A stretch of DNA of 64,000 nucleotides, from positions 124,001-188,000 of the forward strand of contig JAZQJZ010000032.1 in assembly GCA_045541915.1 (NCBI GenBank). The letters are read 5' to 3'. The notes beneath the pieces are model-generated. The model was not told the DNA's origin. It was given only the letters and a program-made list of their open reading frames with translations, and made no database searches. Origin of the DNA: RGIG5579 sp045541915 (lineage in GTDB: Bacteria; Bacillota; Clostridia; Oscillospirales; SIG627). The translations under genes and the position numbers were made by a program. Positions 1 to 8,920 of this stretch are shown piece after piece (position 1 is the stretch's first letter; every line of letters begins with the position of its first letter).

Positions 1-486
1 AATAATAACCGGCTTTTTGGTTACTTTTTTCACAGCAGAGGTGACCTCGGCTGCGGCCTTCGGATCGGTTCCGAAGCTCATTCCACCGCCGTGCACATTG
101 GGGCAGCTTACATTAACCTCAAGCCAGCCAACCTGCTCGCTGGCATCCAGCTTTTCGCAGGTATAAGCATAATCCTCCACAGAAAAACCGCTGACATTTG
201 CCATAACAGGCTTGGAAAAGCATTTTTTTAATTTGGGAAGCTCTTCCGAAATTACTTTGTCGACACCGGGATTTTGAAGACCGACGGCATTGATCATACC
301 GGAAGAACACTCGGCAATACGAGGAGTCGGATTGCCAAAACGCGGATCCTTTGTGGTCCCCTTAAAAGAAAAGGTTCCCAAAATATTGATATCGTAAAGC
401 TCGGCAAATTCATAACCGAAGCCAAAGGTTCCGCTGGCGGGAATAACGGGATTTTCCAGTTCAATTCCGCACAGGTTTACATTCAT
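1..486 (-). CDS. pyrD: Dihydroorotate dehydrogenase B, catalytic subunit (partial)
   Basis: Encodes the FMN-binding catalytic subunit that oxidises dihydroorotate to orotate in pyrimidine synthesis. Only the first 162 codons are in the window; the gene runs off the left edge. Seen: N-terminal MNVNLCGIELENPVIPASG, then FSFKGTT, NAVGLQNPG and NVSCPN, all typical of class 1B enzymes. The start overlaps the pyrK stop as ATGA, and pyrK encodes its electron-transfer partner, so the 1B assignment fits. Expected full length is about 300 residues. Confidence 0.95.
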   Translation of the reverse strand, partial: MNVNLCGIELENPVIPASGTFGFGYEFAELYDINILGTFSFKGTTKDPRFGNPTPRIAECSSGMINAVGLQNPGVDKVISEELPKLKKCFSKPVMANVSGFSVEDYAYTCEKLDASEQVGWLEVNVSCPNVHGGGMSFGTDPKAAAEVTSAVKKVTKKPVII

Positions 487-1217
487 TTTTCCCACAGGAT
501 CTCCTCCTTTCGAAGGACGGGACCATCTTTGCAGATGCGCTTATAACCGGTAACGGTTTTACATGAGCATCCCATACAGGCACCGAATCCGCAACCCATT
601 CTTTCTTCAAAGCTAAATTGGCCGGAGGTAGAGCACTGACGATAGATCGCTTTCAGCATCGGTTCCGGACCGCAGGTGTAAAAATATGTGTACGAAAGGT
701 CACACATTGCATCAGTGACAAACCCTTTGATGCCGTAACTTCCATCCACACAGGTAACGAAAACCTGCGCACCCAAGCGGCGGAACTCCTCCTCGTAAAA
801 CACTTCGTTTTCAGTGTTAAAGCCGAGGATCACTGTAACCTTTTTGTTCTCCTCGATGAGTTTTTTTGCAAGAAGATACATAGGAGGCACACCAACGCCA
901 CCGCCGATAAGAAGCGGTGCATCTCCGGAAACGGAGGTGTTATACCCATTGCCAAGCCCGGTGAGAACATCCAGTGTTCCCTCTTTCATCCGGCTCATTT
1001 GCTCGGTTCCTTTTCCAACGACCTTATAAATGATGGTAACCGACTCGCAATCCAAATCACAAACAGAAATGGGACGACGGAGAAAAAGACCGTCCAGTTT
1101 GATGTTAATAAACTGTCCCGGTGCCGTAATGGCAGATACATCGCCAACAAGGCGCATTTTGTATACGTTAGGTGTTAACGGAACATTCTCTGCGATGGTA
1201 AAAAGACCTTGTTTCAT
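483..1217 (-). CDS. pyrK: Dihydroorotate dehydrogenase B, electron transfer subunit
   Basis: FAD and [2Fe-2S] subunit that passes electrons from PyrD to NAD+. About 244 residues. Seen: flavodoxin reductase-like fold with LRRPISVCD (FAD site), LLIGGGVGVPPM (nucleotide site), YTCGPEPML, and a C-terminal cluster of four cysteines in CGFGACMGCSCK...RICKDGP that would ligate the 2Fe-2S centre. I chose the ATG at 1217 because AAAGAGGA lies just before it; an in-frame TTG 21 bases upstream overlaps the end of carB and has no better site. The carB stop is 10 bases upstream; pyrD overlaps its end. Confidence 0.95.
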   Translation of the reverse strand: MKQGLFTIAENVPLTPNVYKMRLVGDVSAITAPGQFINIKLDGLFLRRPISVCDLDCESVTIIYKVVGKGTEQMSRMKEGTLDVLTGLGNGYNTSVSGDAPLLIGGGVGVPPMYLLAKKLIEENKKVTVILGFNTENEVFYEEEFRRLGAQVFVTCVDGSYGIKGFVTDAMCDLSYTYFYTCGPEPMLKAIYRQCSTSGQFSFEERMGCGFGACMGCSCKTVTGYKRICKDGPVLRKEEILWEK

Positions 1218-1227
1218 AAATTCCTCT

Positions 1228-4200
1228 TTAAGCGTCAATGGTAGAAATGGTCAGCGTGGTTTCTTCCAATACGTCCAAAAGCACGCGAACTGTATCCAGC
1301 GCGGTAAAAATGGTCACGTTGTTTTCAGTTGCCAGAGCACGGATGTGAGAGCCGTCATTCAACTGATTGGTATCACCGATATCACGGGTATTGATTACAT
1401 AAGCAATGTGTCCCTGGCGGAGTGCCTCAGGAATTTCACTGCTTCCATCGGTAATTTTCTGGAGAACACGGGTACGGATTCCGTTTTCCTTCAAGAATTT
1501 AGCAGTTCCGGAGGTGGCTTCAATGTTAAAGCCGAGATTATAGAAACGACGGATGAGAGGCAATGCCTCCTCCTTGTCCTTATCTGCGATGGTGGCAAAA
1601 ACAGTACCGTAGTTCTGAAGTCTGGTTCCAGCCGCCTGCAAGGCTTTATACAAGGCGCGATTGAGCTTATCGTCATAACCGATGGCTTCACCGGTGGATT
1701 TCATTTCGGGAGAAAGGTAAGCGTCCAAGCCACGAATCTTACTGAATGAGAACACAGGAACCTTTACATACCAACGCTCTTTTTCGTCGGGATAGATGTC
1801 AAAAATTCCCTGTTCCTTCAGGCTCTTGCCTAAAATGGCTTCCGTCGCAATGTCAGCAAGGCTAAATCCGGTAGCCTTGGAAAGGAACGGTACGGTACGG
1901 GAAGAACGGGGGTTCACCTCGATGATATAAACATCTTCCTTTTCATCCACGATGAACTGAATATTATAAAGACCAACAATTCCAATACCAAGGCCAAGCT
2001 TTTTGGCATACTGCAGAATAATTCCCTTCACTCTGTCGGAAATACTGAAGGTGGGATAAACACTGATGGAGTCACCGCTGTGAACACCGGTGCGCTCAAC
2101 CAATTCCATAATACCGGGAACGAAAACGTTTCTGCCGTCACAGATGGCATCCACTTCCACTTCCTTACCCTGGATATACTTATCCACAAGCACAGGCTTA
2201 TCTTCATCAATTTCTACCGCAGTTTTTAAATAGTGGCGAAGCTGTTCTTCATTGGCCACGATCTGCATTGCTCTACCGCCAAGGACAAAGCTGGGGCGAA
2301 CCAATACGGGGTAGCCAATTTCAGCGGCAGCGGCAATGCCGTCCTCAATTCTGGTTACCGCTTTTCCCTTCGGCTGCGGGATTCCGAGGCTATTCAGAAT
2401 CTTTTCAAAGCTATCGCGGTTTTCTGCTCTTTCGATGGCATCGCAATCGGTTCCGATGATCTTCACCCCACGACGCATCAAGGGCTCTGCCAAGTTGATG
2501 GCGGTCTGTCCACCCAAGGAAGCAATGACACCCTCCGGTTTTTCAAACTCAATGATGTTCATTACGTCTTCCGTAGTGAGCGGCTCGAAATAAAGCTTAT
2601 CAGCCGTTGTATAGTCAGTGGAAACCGTTTCGGGGTTATTGTTGATAATAATGGCTTCATAGCCGCACTTTTTAATGGTGGTAACGGCGTGAACCGTAGA
2701 ATAGTCAAATTCTACACCTTGACCGATACGGATAGGACCAGCGCCAAGCACAACGATCTTCTTGCGATCGGTAAGTCTGGAAGCATTCTCGCCGGTATAG
2801 CAAGAATAGAAATAAGGAATGTAAGCATTGGTGTGACATGTATCCACCATACGGTAAATGGGGAACATTCCTTCTTTTTTGCGCAGTTGATATACATCGA
2901 TTTCCTTGCAGGACCAAAGCTTTGCAATAAAGGGATCGGAAAAGCCCATTTTCTTTGCTTCCAGAAGTGTTGCAACATCATTCGGATTGGCTTTCAGTTT
3001 TTCTTCCATCTTTACGATATTAACAACGGCTTCCAAAAAGTAAGGTGTAATCTGGGTCAGGGAATGGAGCTCCTCTACGGAGATTCCACGGCGCACAAGC
3101 TCGGCAACACAGAAAATCGTGTCATCCTTGAATTTTTCCAAATAAGCTTTCAAATCTTCCACATCCATATGTTCAAACTTGGAAAGGAAGAGGTGATTGG
3201 CACCGATTTCAAGAGAACGAACAGACTTCAAGAAGCACTCTTCCAGATTGGAACCGATTCCCATGACCTCACCGGTGGCTTTCATCTGGGTGCCGAGAGT
3301 ATTGGGTGCAGAAGCAAATTTGTCAAAGGGGAAACGGGGAAGCTTTGCAATTACATAATCCAAACTGGGCTCAAAAGCCGCATTGGTATTGGCGATGGCA
3401 ATATCCTCCAGTGCCATACCCACCGCAATTTTAGCGGTCACACGGGCAATGGGATAACCGCTGGCCTTGGAAGCCAATGCAGAGGAACGGGAAACACGAG
3501 GATTGACCTCGATCAAATAATATTCACTGGTTTTAGGATTCAAGGCAAACTGAACGTTGCATCCTCCCTCGATTTTCAGCTCACGAATGATCTTGATCGC
3601 GCTGTCGTTGAGCATTTTTTCATCGTGCTGACTGAGGGTCATAATGGGCGCAACCACAAAGGAGTCGCCGGTATGAACACCCACAGGATCCACATTTTCC
3701 ATACCGCAAATGGTAATGGCATGGTCATTGGAGTCACGCATTACTTCAAATTCGATTTCTTTATACCCCTTCACGCTCTTTTCAATCAGAACCTGATGAA
3801 CGGGCGAAAGTTTAAACGCATTGGTACCGATCTCAATCAGTTCCTCTTCGTTATCGGCAAAGCCACCGCCGGTTCCTCCCAGGGTAAAGGCAGGACGAAG
3901 TACCACAGGATATCCGATTTTAGCGGCAGCAACCTTGGCCTCGTCCAAATTGTATGTAATCTCAGAGGGGATGGTGGGTTCTCCGATCGACTGGCAAAGC
4001 TCCTTAAACAGTTCTCTATCCTCTGCTCTTTCGATACTTTCGCTGCTGGTACCAAGAAGTTCAACGCCACATTCCTTCAGAATTCCTTTCTTTTCCAGCT
4101 GCATAGCAAGATTAAGGCCGGTTTGACCACCGATACCGGGAACGATGGCATCCGGTCTTTCATAGCGGAGGATCTTGGCAATATACTCAAGCGTCAAGGG

Positions 4201-4401
4201 CTCCATATATACCTTGTCCGCAATAGAGGTATCCGTCATAATGGTGGCGGGATTGGAGTTGCAAAGAACGACCTCGTACCCCTCTTCCTTCAATGCCAGA
4301 CAGGCCTGTGTACCGGCATAGTCAAATTCGGCCGCCTGACCGATGACGATCGGACCGGAACCGATAATGAGAATCTTTTTCAAATCTGTGCGTTTTGCCA
4401 T
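1228..4401 (-). CDS. carB: Carbamoyl-phosphate synthase large subunit
   Basis: Makes carbamoyl phosphate from bicarbonate, ammonia (from the small subunit) and two ATP. 1057 residues, the usual length. Seen in order: IIGSGPIVIGQAAEFDY, first ATP-grasp half, oligomerisation region, second ATP-grasp half beginning VLGAGPIRIGQGVEFDY, and a C-terminal MGS-like regulatory domain with ATSGTAKFL. The chosen ATG follows GGAGGA by 8 bases; a longer frame upstream lacks such a site. It lies 31 bases after pyrC. The small subunit carA is not in this operon, so it must lie elsewhere. The C-terminal domain is the site of UMP or ornithine control in the family. Confidence 0.97.
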   Translation of the reverse strand: MAKRTDLKKILIIGSGPIVIGQAAEFDYAGTQACLALKEEGYEVVLCNSNPATIMTDTSIADKVYMEPLTLEYIAKILRYERPDAIVPGIGGQTGLNLAMQLEKKGILKECGVELLGTSSESIERAEDRELFKELCQSIGEPTIPSEITYNLDEAKVAAAKIGYPVVLRPAFTLGGTGGGFADNEEELIEIGTNAFKLSPVHQVLIEKSVKGYKEIEFEVMRDSNDHAITICGMENVDPVGVHTGDSFVVAPIMTLSQHDEKMLNDSAIKIIRELKIEGGCNVQFALNPKTSEYYLIEVNPRVSRSSALASKASGYPIARVTAKIAVGMALEDIAIANTNAAFEPSLDYVIAKLPRFPFDKFASAPNTLGTQMKATGEVMGIGSNLEECFLKSVRSLEIGANHLFLSKFEHMDVEDLKAYLEKFKDDTIFCVAELVRRGISVEELHSLTQITPYFLEAVVNIVKMEEKLKANPNDVATLLEAKKMGFSDPFIAKLWSCKEIDVYQLRKKEGMFPIYRMVDTCHTNAYIPYFYSCYTGENASRLTDRKKIVVLGAGPIRIGQGVEFDYSTVHAVTTIKKCGYEAIIINNNPETVSTDYTTADKLYFEPLTTEDVMNIIEFEKPEGVIASLGGQTAINLAEPLMRRGVKIIGTDCDAIERAENRDSFEKILNSLGIPQPKGKAVTRIEDGIAAAAEIGYPVLVRPSFVLGGRAMQIVANEEQLRHYLKTAVEIDEDKPVLVDKYIQGKEVEVDAICDGRNVFVPGIMELVERTGVHSGDSISVYPTFSISDRVKGIILQYAKKLGLGIGIVGLYNIQFIVDEKEDVYIIEVNPRSSRTVPFLSKATGFSLADIATEAILGKSLKEQGIFDIYPDEKERWYVKVPVFSFSKIRGLDAYLSPEMKSTGEAIGYDDKLNRALYKALQAAGTRLQNYGTVFATIADKDKEEALPLIRRFYNLGFNIEATSGTAKFLKENGIRTRVLQKITDGSSEIPEALRQGHIAYVINTRDIGDTNQLNDGSHIRALATENNVTIFTALDTVRVLLDVLEETTLTISTIDA

Positions 4402-4432
4402 TGCTTTTTTCCTCCGTGCAATATAAAGCGAT

Positions 4433-5644
4433 TTATCGATCTTGATAAACAATCTTACCGTTGTACTGTGTCAGGACGCAGGAACCAAAAAGTTCCTCTC
4501 CTTCAAAAGGGGTGGATTTTCCGGCAGAAAGAAACTCTTCCGGACGAACTACTGTCTTCTTCTCCAGATTCCAAACCGTTACGCCACCTTCCAAAGGAAT
4601 ATCGAAGCGTTTTCTTGGATTGGTGCTCATCAAATCAATTAGTTTCTCAAGAGAAATGATCCCGGGTTTCACCAGCTTTGTATAAAGAACAGGAAACGCT
4701 GTTTCCAATCCCACAATGCCAAAGGAACTACCTTGAAGTCCCCTTGCCTTTTCTTCTGCAGAATGAGGCGCATGATCGGTGGCGATCATATCGACCGTGC
4801 CATCCAGAATACCTTCCAAAAGCGCTTCCCGGTCTGCCCTTCCTCGCAGGGGAGGATTCATTTTAAATCTTCCGTCTTCCTGCAAGTCACTGTCATCAAG
4901 AACCAGATAGTGGGGACCAGTTTCACAGGTCACATCGAGACCTGCTCGTTTTGCCTCCCGAATCAAGGCGACACTCTCCTTGGTGGAAATGTGACAAACG
5001 TGATACGAACAGCCAATTTCGGAAACCAATTTCAGATCCCGGCGAATCTGCTCATACTCGCTGGCACTGCAAATGCCCTTGTGGCCATGCGTTTTTGCAT
5101 AAATACCGTCGTGAATATACCCACTATTCAAAAGCGAATTGACTTCGCAATGGGCTACGATCATTTTTCCAAGGCTTTTTGCTTTTTTCATGGCAAGGCG
5201 CATCATATTATCATTCTGAACTCCTTTGCCGTCATCCGAAAAACCGGCAACAAAGGGAGCCATATCCTCAAGAGAAGCAAGTTCCTGTCCATTTTCGCCA
5301 ATCGTAATCGCGCCGTAGGGCAAAACCCGTATGGTTGCATCCTTTTCAATCAAGTCAAGCTGAAGCTTCAGATTGGAGAGAGAATCGGGCACCGGATTTA
5401 AGTTGGGCATGGTGCAGACAGCGGTATAGCCACCGCGAGAAGCAGCACGGGAACCGGAGGCGATGGTCTCTTTATAAGAAAAACCCGGCTCACGGAAATG
5501 CACATGCACATCGCAAAAGCCGGGAAAAACATAGAGGGAACTGCCGGAGGGGGACAGCATTTCGGTGGAAAGGCAAAGAGAGGTAGCGGAAGAATCGTCG
5601 ATTCCGACGAATTTCAATTTGTCGATTCCGTATTCTCTTCTCAT
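4433..5644 (-). CDS. pyrC: Dihydroorotase
   Basis: Zinc amidohydrolase that cyclises carbamoyl-aspartate to dihydroorotate. 403 residues. Seen: GFCDVHVHFREPG (the HxH metal pair and substrate arginine), CTMPNLNPVP, an HGHKGICS segment with metal histidine, and ATDHAPHS near residue 290 (catalytic Asp). This is the class I type related to allantoinase. It is the first gene of the pyr operon, with GAAAGGAGA before the ATG. A canonical promoter and a hairpin lie in the 80-base leader. Confidence 0.95.
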   Translation of the reverse strand: MRREYGIDKLKFVGIDDSSATSLCLSTEMLSPSGSSLYVFPGFCDVHVHFREPGFSYKETIASGSRAASRGGYTAVCTMPNLNPVPDSLSNLKLQLDLIEKDATIRVLPYGAITIGENGQELASLEDMAPFVAGFSDDGKGVQNDNMMRLAMKKAKSLGKMIVAHCEVNSLLNSGYIHDGIYAKTHGHKGICSASEYEQIRRDLKLVSEIGCSYHVCHISTKESVALIREAKRAGLDVTCETGPHYLVLDDSDLQEDGRFKMNPPLRGRADREALLEGILDGTVDMIATDHAPHSAEEKARGLQGSSFGIVGLETAFPVLYTKLVKPGIISLEKLIDLMSTNPRKRFDIPLEGGVTVWNLEKKTVVRPEEFLSAGKSTPFEGEELFGSCVLTQYNGKIVYQDR

Positions 5645-5658
5645 TGCTGTCTCCTTTC

Positions 5659-5684
5659 AAAAAACTGCCACCAATGGACAGTTT
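5659..5684 (-). promoter_or_regulatory. Terminator-like hairpin in the pyr leader (possible attenuator)
   Basis: In the RNA sense an 8-bp stem (AAACTGTC / GGCAGTTT, one G-U pair) with a 7-base loop is followed at once by a run of six U that reaches the pyrC ribosome site. A second small stem-loop (TTGGCGC/GCACCAA, one mismatch) lies upstream. This looks like an intrinsic terminator between promoter and first gene. I do not see the conserved PyrR binding loop, so the control mechanism is not known. Confidence 0.5.
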
Positions 5685-5732
5685 TAAATGGTTGGCGCAG
5701 AGCACCAAACTTATAAATATATAATTTTATAA

Positions 5733-5761
5733 ATTATACAACTCAAGTCGTCCTTTGTCAA
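5733..5761 (-). promoter_or_regulatory. Promoter of the pyr operon
   Basis: TTGACA (5756-5761) and TATAAT (5733-5738) with a 17-base spacer, reading towards pyrC. Leader length to the pyrC ATG is about 80 bases. Confidence 0.85.
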
Positions 5762-5854
5762 CAGTTTTTCCACTTGTATTTCGCCAAATTGGAACAGAAT
5801 CATACAGAATTTTTTTCATTTTTTCACTCCGAATTTGTTCTTTTTCACCAAACA

Positions 5855-5881
5855 AAAAAGGCGACAAATTTATCGCCTTTT
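5855..5881 (-). terminator. Intrinsic terminator of radC
   Basis: Stem AAAAGGCGA / TCGCCTTTT around an 8-base loop followed by U residues on the minus strand. It overlaps the radC stop codon. Confidence 0.8.
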
Positions 5882-6635
5882 ATGAAAATTCCTCGGAATC
5901 CAAAGGGAGCTTTTTAAAATCCTCTAAAATGTGCTGGAAAATATAGTCGTAGGAATCCTGCATCACACTGGCAAAGTGACTTTCCCCCACAACAAAATGA
6001 TCAATCAAAATCACATTCATCTGCAAAAGAAAGTTTTTCAGCATATTGGTGGTATTCAAATCGTCAGAAGAGGCAATTGGAAGTCCTCTCGGGTGGTTAT
6101 GTGCCAGCACCAGATAAGAGGCCTTATGATGCACCGCGGCATCGCACAGCTTTCGAAACGAGAAACCAACGGAGTTCAGATCCCCCTCGTGGATCACCTC
6201 TGCGCCGCAGAAGCAAAGAGAGTTATCGTAAAAAATAGCATAGACCTGCTCCTTTTCAAGGCCTGCAAAGTGATACACCAGATCTTGTCCCATAGAAGCA
6301 TAGTCACACAGTCTTTTTCCTGGACGAAACCGATCCTTGAAATAGCGCTTTGCAACAGCAGGATAGGTTTTGATCAAATGCGCCGCATGCTCCCCTACTC
6401 CTTCTACCTGACAAAGCTCGCGGATATCTGCTTCCAGAACCCGGGAAAAGGTTCCGAATCGATCCAGGAGTGCATGTGCGATCTCATTGGTATCTTTTCT
6501 TGGAATAGCAAAAAACAGGATCAATTCCAAAATATTGTGATCTTCAAAGTGATCGAGACCCTCTCGCATAAATCTGCGTTTTAGTTTTTCCCGATGGCCG
6601 GCATGGGGATTTTTCTGTTTCTTTTCGTCAGCCAT
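5880..6635 (-). CDS. radC: RadC family JAB/MPN-domain protein
   Basis: Member of the RadC family, long called a DNA repair protein though its true role is unsettled. 251 residues. Seen: an N-terminal helix-hairpin-helix-like part (VEGVGEHAAHL) and a C-terminal JAMM metalloprotease-like motif HNHPRGLPIASSDD with an upstream EVIHEGD that could supply the glutamate. The ATG at 6635 follows GAAAGGA by 7 bases; a longer frame upstream has no ribosome site and would overlap the divergent promoter of the next gene. Transcribed alone and ended by its own terminator. Confidence 0.9.
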   Translation of the reverse strand: MADEKKQKNPHAGHREKLKRRFMREGLDHFEDHNILELILFFAIPRKDTNEIAHALLDRFGTFSRVLEADIRELCQVEGVGEHAAHLIKTYPAVAKRYFKDRFRPGKRLCDYASMGQDLVYHFAGLEKEQVYAIFYDNSLCFCGAEVIHEGDLNSVGFSFRKLCDAAVHHKASYLVLAHNHPRGLPIASSDDLNTTNMLKNFLLQMNVILIDHFVVGESHFASVMQDSYDYIFQHILEDFKKLPLDSEEFS

Positions 6636-6667
6636 ATGATTCCTTTCAATTATCATCCATAAAAATG

Positions 6668-6696
6668 TTGAAAAATTGTTTGAGATGGTATATAAT
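6668..6696 (+). promoter_or_regulatory. Promoter of the CapA-like gene
   Basis: TTGAAA (6668-6673) and TATAAT (6691-6696) with a 17-base spacer, 80 bases before the ATG. Confidence 0.7.
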
Positions 6697-6776
6697 GATT
6701 TTGTTTGATTAATAAACAATTGTCAGCGAAAATTGTAGAAGTGAATACAAATTTTGCTGGTCACAAGGAGAAATCA

Positions 6777-8324
6777 ATGAAATCAAGAATTCTCAGCGCC
6801 ATTCTTTGTCTGATCGTACTGGTCGGCACATTCTTTTTGATCCGGAAATTCCCACTGGAACCCGTGCAAAAAGAAACCTCCCCAAACTCCGCTGAAAATC
6901 CCACACTTGAAAGCACCTTCGAGGTGGATACCAACACCAGAAGCTTTGTAATCGAAACCGCCCACGATGCAGAGGATCTTATTTCCGATCTTGCTTTGGG
7001 GAAGGACAAAAATTACGAAACTGCCATGCGAGACCTTACCCTTCGGCTCGACCAGTCTTCTGCCTTTTTGAAGGATTCTCTTCAGGATTTTTACGGAGCC
7101 AGCTACTTTTCCAAAATTTCAGATGTTTTCGAAGAAGTAATTTCAAATCCCTTCACCGATAGTGCCTCTTTTTCCTCTCGCGTGTCTAAAATGCTTACCG
7201 AACTGGAAAACTCTTATCCGGCAGATATTGCCGCAACGCTGGATGAATCCGATCCGGAATCTCCAATGTATTATCCAAAATTTGATACTACAGCAGGTGG
7301 TACCACAACACTCGCCCTTCTTTCTATCTACCGTCAGCAGTATCAGAAAAGCACCGGTGCTATCCTGTTAACTTTTGCCGGGAACACCGTTGTAGGTGAT
7401 ACTCTTTTGGGCGGAGATGATGAAAACAGCTTCAAATCTCAAGTCCAAAAAAGCAAATTCTCCTATCCCCTCTATCAGCTTTCCTCTGTTCTCTGTACCG
7501 ATAGCGCAAGCTTTTCCAACCTGGAGGTTCCGCTAACCGGTTCCATCATCGGTTCGGCCGCCGGATCCGTGAAGGGACTTCCGGAATATGCCTCCCTTCT
7601 GAAAACCGGTGGAATTGATGTTTTCTCTGTTTCCGGTCCCGGTGTTTCTTCCTTTGGAGAAACCGGTAAGGTGGATACCTTAGATGCATTAAAAAAGGCT
7701 GACATCGCATTTACCGATGCCGGATCCGTTCACTACCAGGCTACCACGCTTGGCATCGTTGCATATTTGACATACGACATTATAGATGAAATTCAAGGGG
7801 ATGTCAATCTAACCTATCAAGAAGCTCCCAAGCAAGACATTGCCGCTGCAAAAGCCGCAGGCGCTAAATTCGTTGTAGTGAATTTCAACTGGATCAATAC
7901 CGAAGAAAGATCTTGGGATCCCTGTATGTCCCAGGTGCTGACATCCAGAGCGGCTGTTGACAACGGCGCGGATCTTGTCATTGGAACCCATCCCGAATTG
8001 GCAGAGGCGATTGAGCGATACAAGGGTGTGAGCATCGTTTACTGTCCCGGCACTTTGGTAAACAAAAACTTCGCTGGTGGTACAGCATTCCTCTTCCAAC
8101 AGGCTTTCTCACTGAATGCGGAGGGCGAGGCCCAACACGGTGACATTCAAGTCTTCCCCATTTCTTTCTCCGAAAACGGCGCTCCGTCTCTGGTTTTAGA
8201 TTCCGGTAGTGTATCAGAAATTGGCAAGAATCTGGTGAGCATTTCCAAAACAGTTCGTTACGGTGTGGGAAAACGTGCTGAATTTGTGCTGGACGATCTG
8301 CATCTGATCTCCATTGAAAAATAA
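6777..8324 (+). CDS. CapA/PgsA-like secreted metallophosphoesterase-fold protein
   Basis: 515 residues. An N-terminal membrane anchor or uncleaved signal (ILCLIVLVGTFFLI) is followed by about 180 residues of unassigned sequence, then a CapA fold: LTFAGNTVVGDTLLGG, DSASFSNLEVPLTGS, VVVNFNWINTEERSW, DLVIGTHPELAEAIERYKG and YCPGTLVN. The family includes the poly-gamma-glutamate capsule protein, but no pgsB/pgsC genes are next to it, so a capsule role is not shown. The usual Asp of the first motif is Asn here (AGN rather than GD). AAGGAGA precedes the ATG. Monocistronic. Confidence 0.85.
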   Translation: MKSRILSAILCLIVLVGTFFLIRKFPLEPVQKETSPNSAENPTLESTFEVDTNTRSFVIETAHDAEDLISDLALGKDKNYETAMRDLTLRLDQSSAFLKDSLQDFYGASYFSKISDVFEEVISNPFTDSASFSSRVSKMLTELENSYPADIAATLDESDPESPMYYPKFDTTAGGTTTLALLSIYRQQYQKSTGAILLTFAGNTVVGDTLLGGDDENSFKSQVQKSKFSYPLYQLSSVLCTDSASFSNLEVPLTGSIIGSAAGSVKGLPEYASLLKTGGIDVFSVSGPGVSSFGETGKVDTLDALKKADIAFTDAGSVHYQATTLGIVAYLTYDIIDEIQGDVNLTYQEAPKQDIAAAKAAGAKFVVVNFNWINTEERSWDPCMSQVLTSRAAVDNGADLVIGTHPELAEAIERYKGVSIVYCPGTLVNKNFAGGTAFLFQQAFSLNAEGEAQHGDIQVFPISFSENGAPSLVLDSGSVSEIGKNLVSISKTVRYGVGKRAEFVLDDLHLISIEK

Positions 8325-8336
8325 CAAAACATACAG

Positions 8337-8365
8337 AAAAAGCGTGGCAAAGAGCCACGCTTTTT
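8337..8365 (+). terminator. Intrinsic terminator after the CapA-like gene
   Basis: Stem AAAAAGCGTGGC / GCCACGCTTTTT with loop AAAGA and a U run. Confidence 0.92.
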
Positions 8366-8762
8366 CTATCGATCTCTTCCAAAAATAAAGGTTAAAGCTT
8401 TTCGCATATTCGGATCCCACGAGTTCCAAGATTGAGTTCCCTTTTTTTCAAGATACCGGTGCTCTACGCCAAGGCTTGAAAGTAGTTGGTGATACTCTCG
8501 GTTAGTATGTATGAGAGCGTCTAAGACCGGCGCTGCGCATCACCGCGGCAATTCCATAGTGGTCTGCATAACGTTCCACAGAAGCTCTACACACCCAATC
8601 ATTCCGGTCTTGCAAAAGTCCGTGAAGAAGCCAAAGAGTTTGATAAGATCCACTCAAAGCTCCCACATCAGGGGCTTTCTTTTTGTGTTTCGGCTGGATC
8701 ACATTAAACTCCACCTTTGTGCCAATGGCGTTGGAATAACTATTCATCGTCAAAAAAGCCAT
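8366..8762 (-). pseudogene. Decayed esterase (EstA/tributyrin esterase-like) with central deletion
   Basis: The first 80 or so codons read like the start of the Bacillota esterase family of alpha/beta hydrolases: MAFLTMNSYSNAIG, LWLLHGLLQDRNDW, SVERYADHYGIAAVM. The frame then stops at 8502. In another minus-strand frame (8504 down to 8366) the sequence continues as the C-terminal end of the same family: EYHQLLSSLGVEHRYLE and TQSWNSWDPNM, ending at TAG. The middle, including the serine nucleophile elbow, is missing. I infer a deletion that removed roughly half the gene and shifted the frame. AAGGAG precedes the ATG. Confidence 0.75.
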
Positions 8763-8856
8763 CCGCAAGCTCCTTTTCAAACCTTCGGAATAAAATGAGT
8801 ATATGGAGAAATTTGCTCAACAAAGGAGAAAATACAATTGTTTTACTGAAATTCAC

Positions 8857-8884
8857 TTGAAAAGTATTTGAAATATGTTATCAT
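8857..8884 (+). promoter_or_regulatory. Promoter of the Gfo/Idh/MocA gene
   Basis: TTGAAA (8857-8862) and TATCAT (8879-8884) with a 16-base spacer. Confidence 0.55.
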
Positions 8885-8920
8885 AGCTCTAGAATATTTG
8901 AAAGCGGTCGGAGGGCAAAA

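Noticed and set aside
2233..4659. An 808-codon open frame on the plus strand opposite carB
   Set aside because: It is antisense to a certain, conserved gene, has no ribosome site or recognisable motif, and its openness follows from carB codon use.
6777..8324. A poly-gamma-glutamate capsule locus
   Set aside because: Only the CapA-like protein is present; neighbours are radC and a broken esterase, with no pgsB/capB or pgsC/capC.
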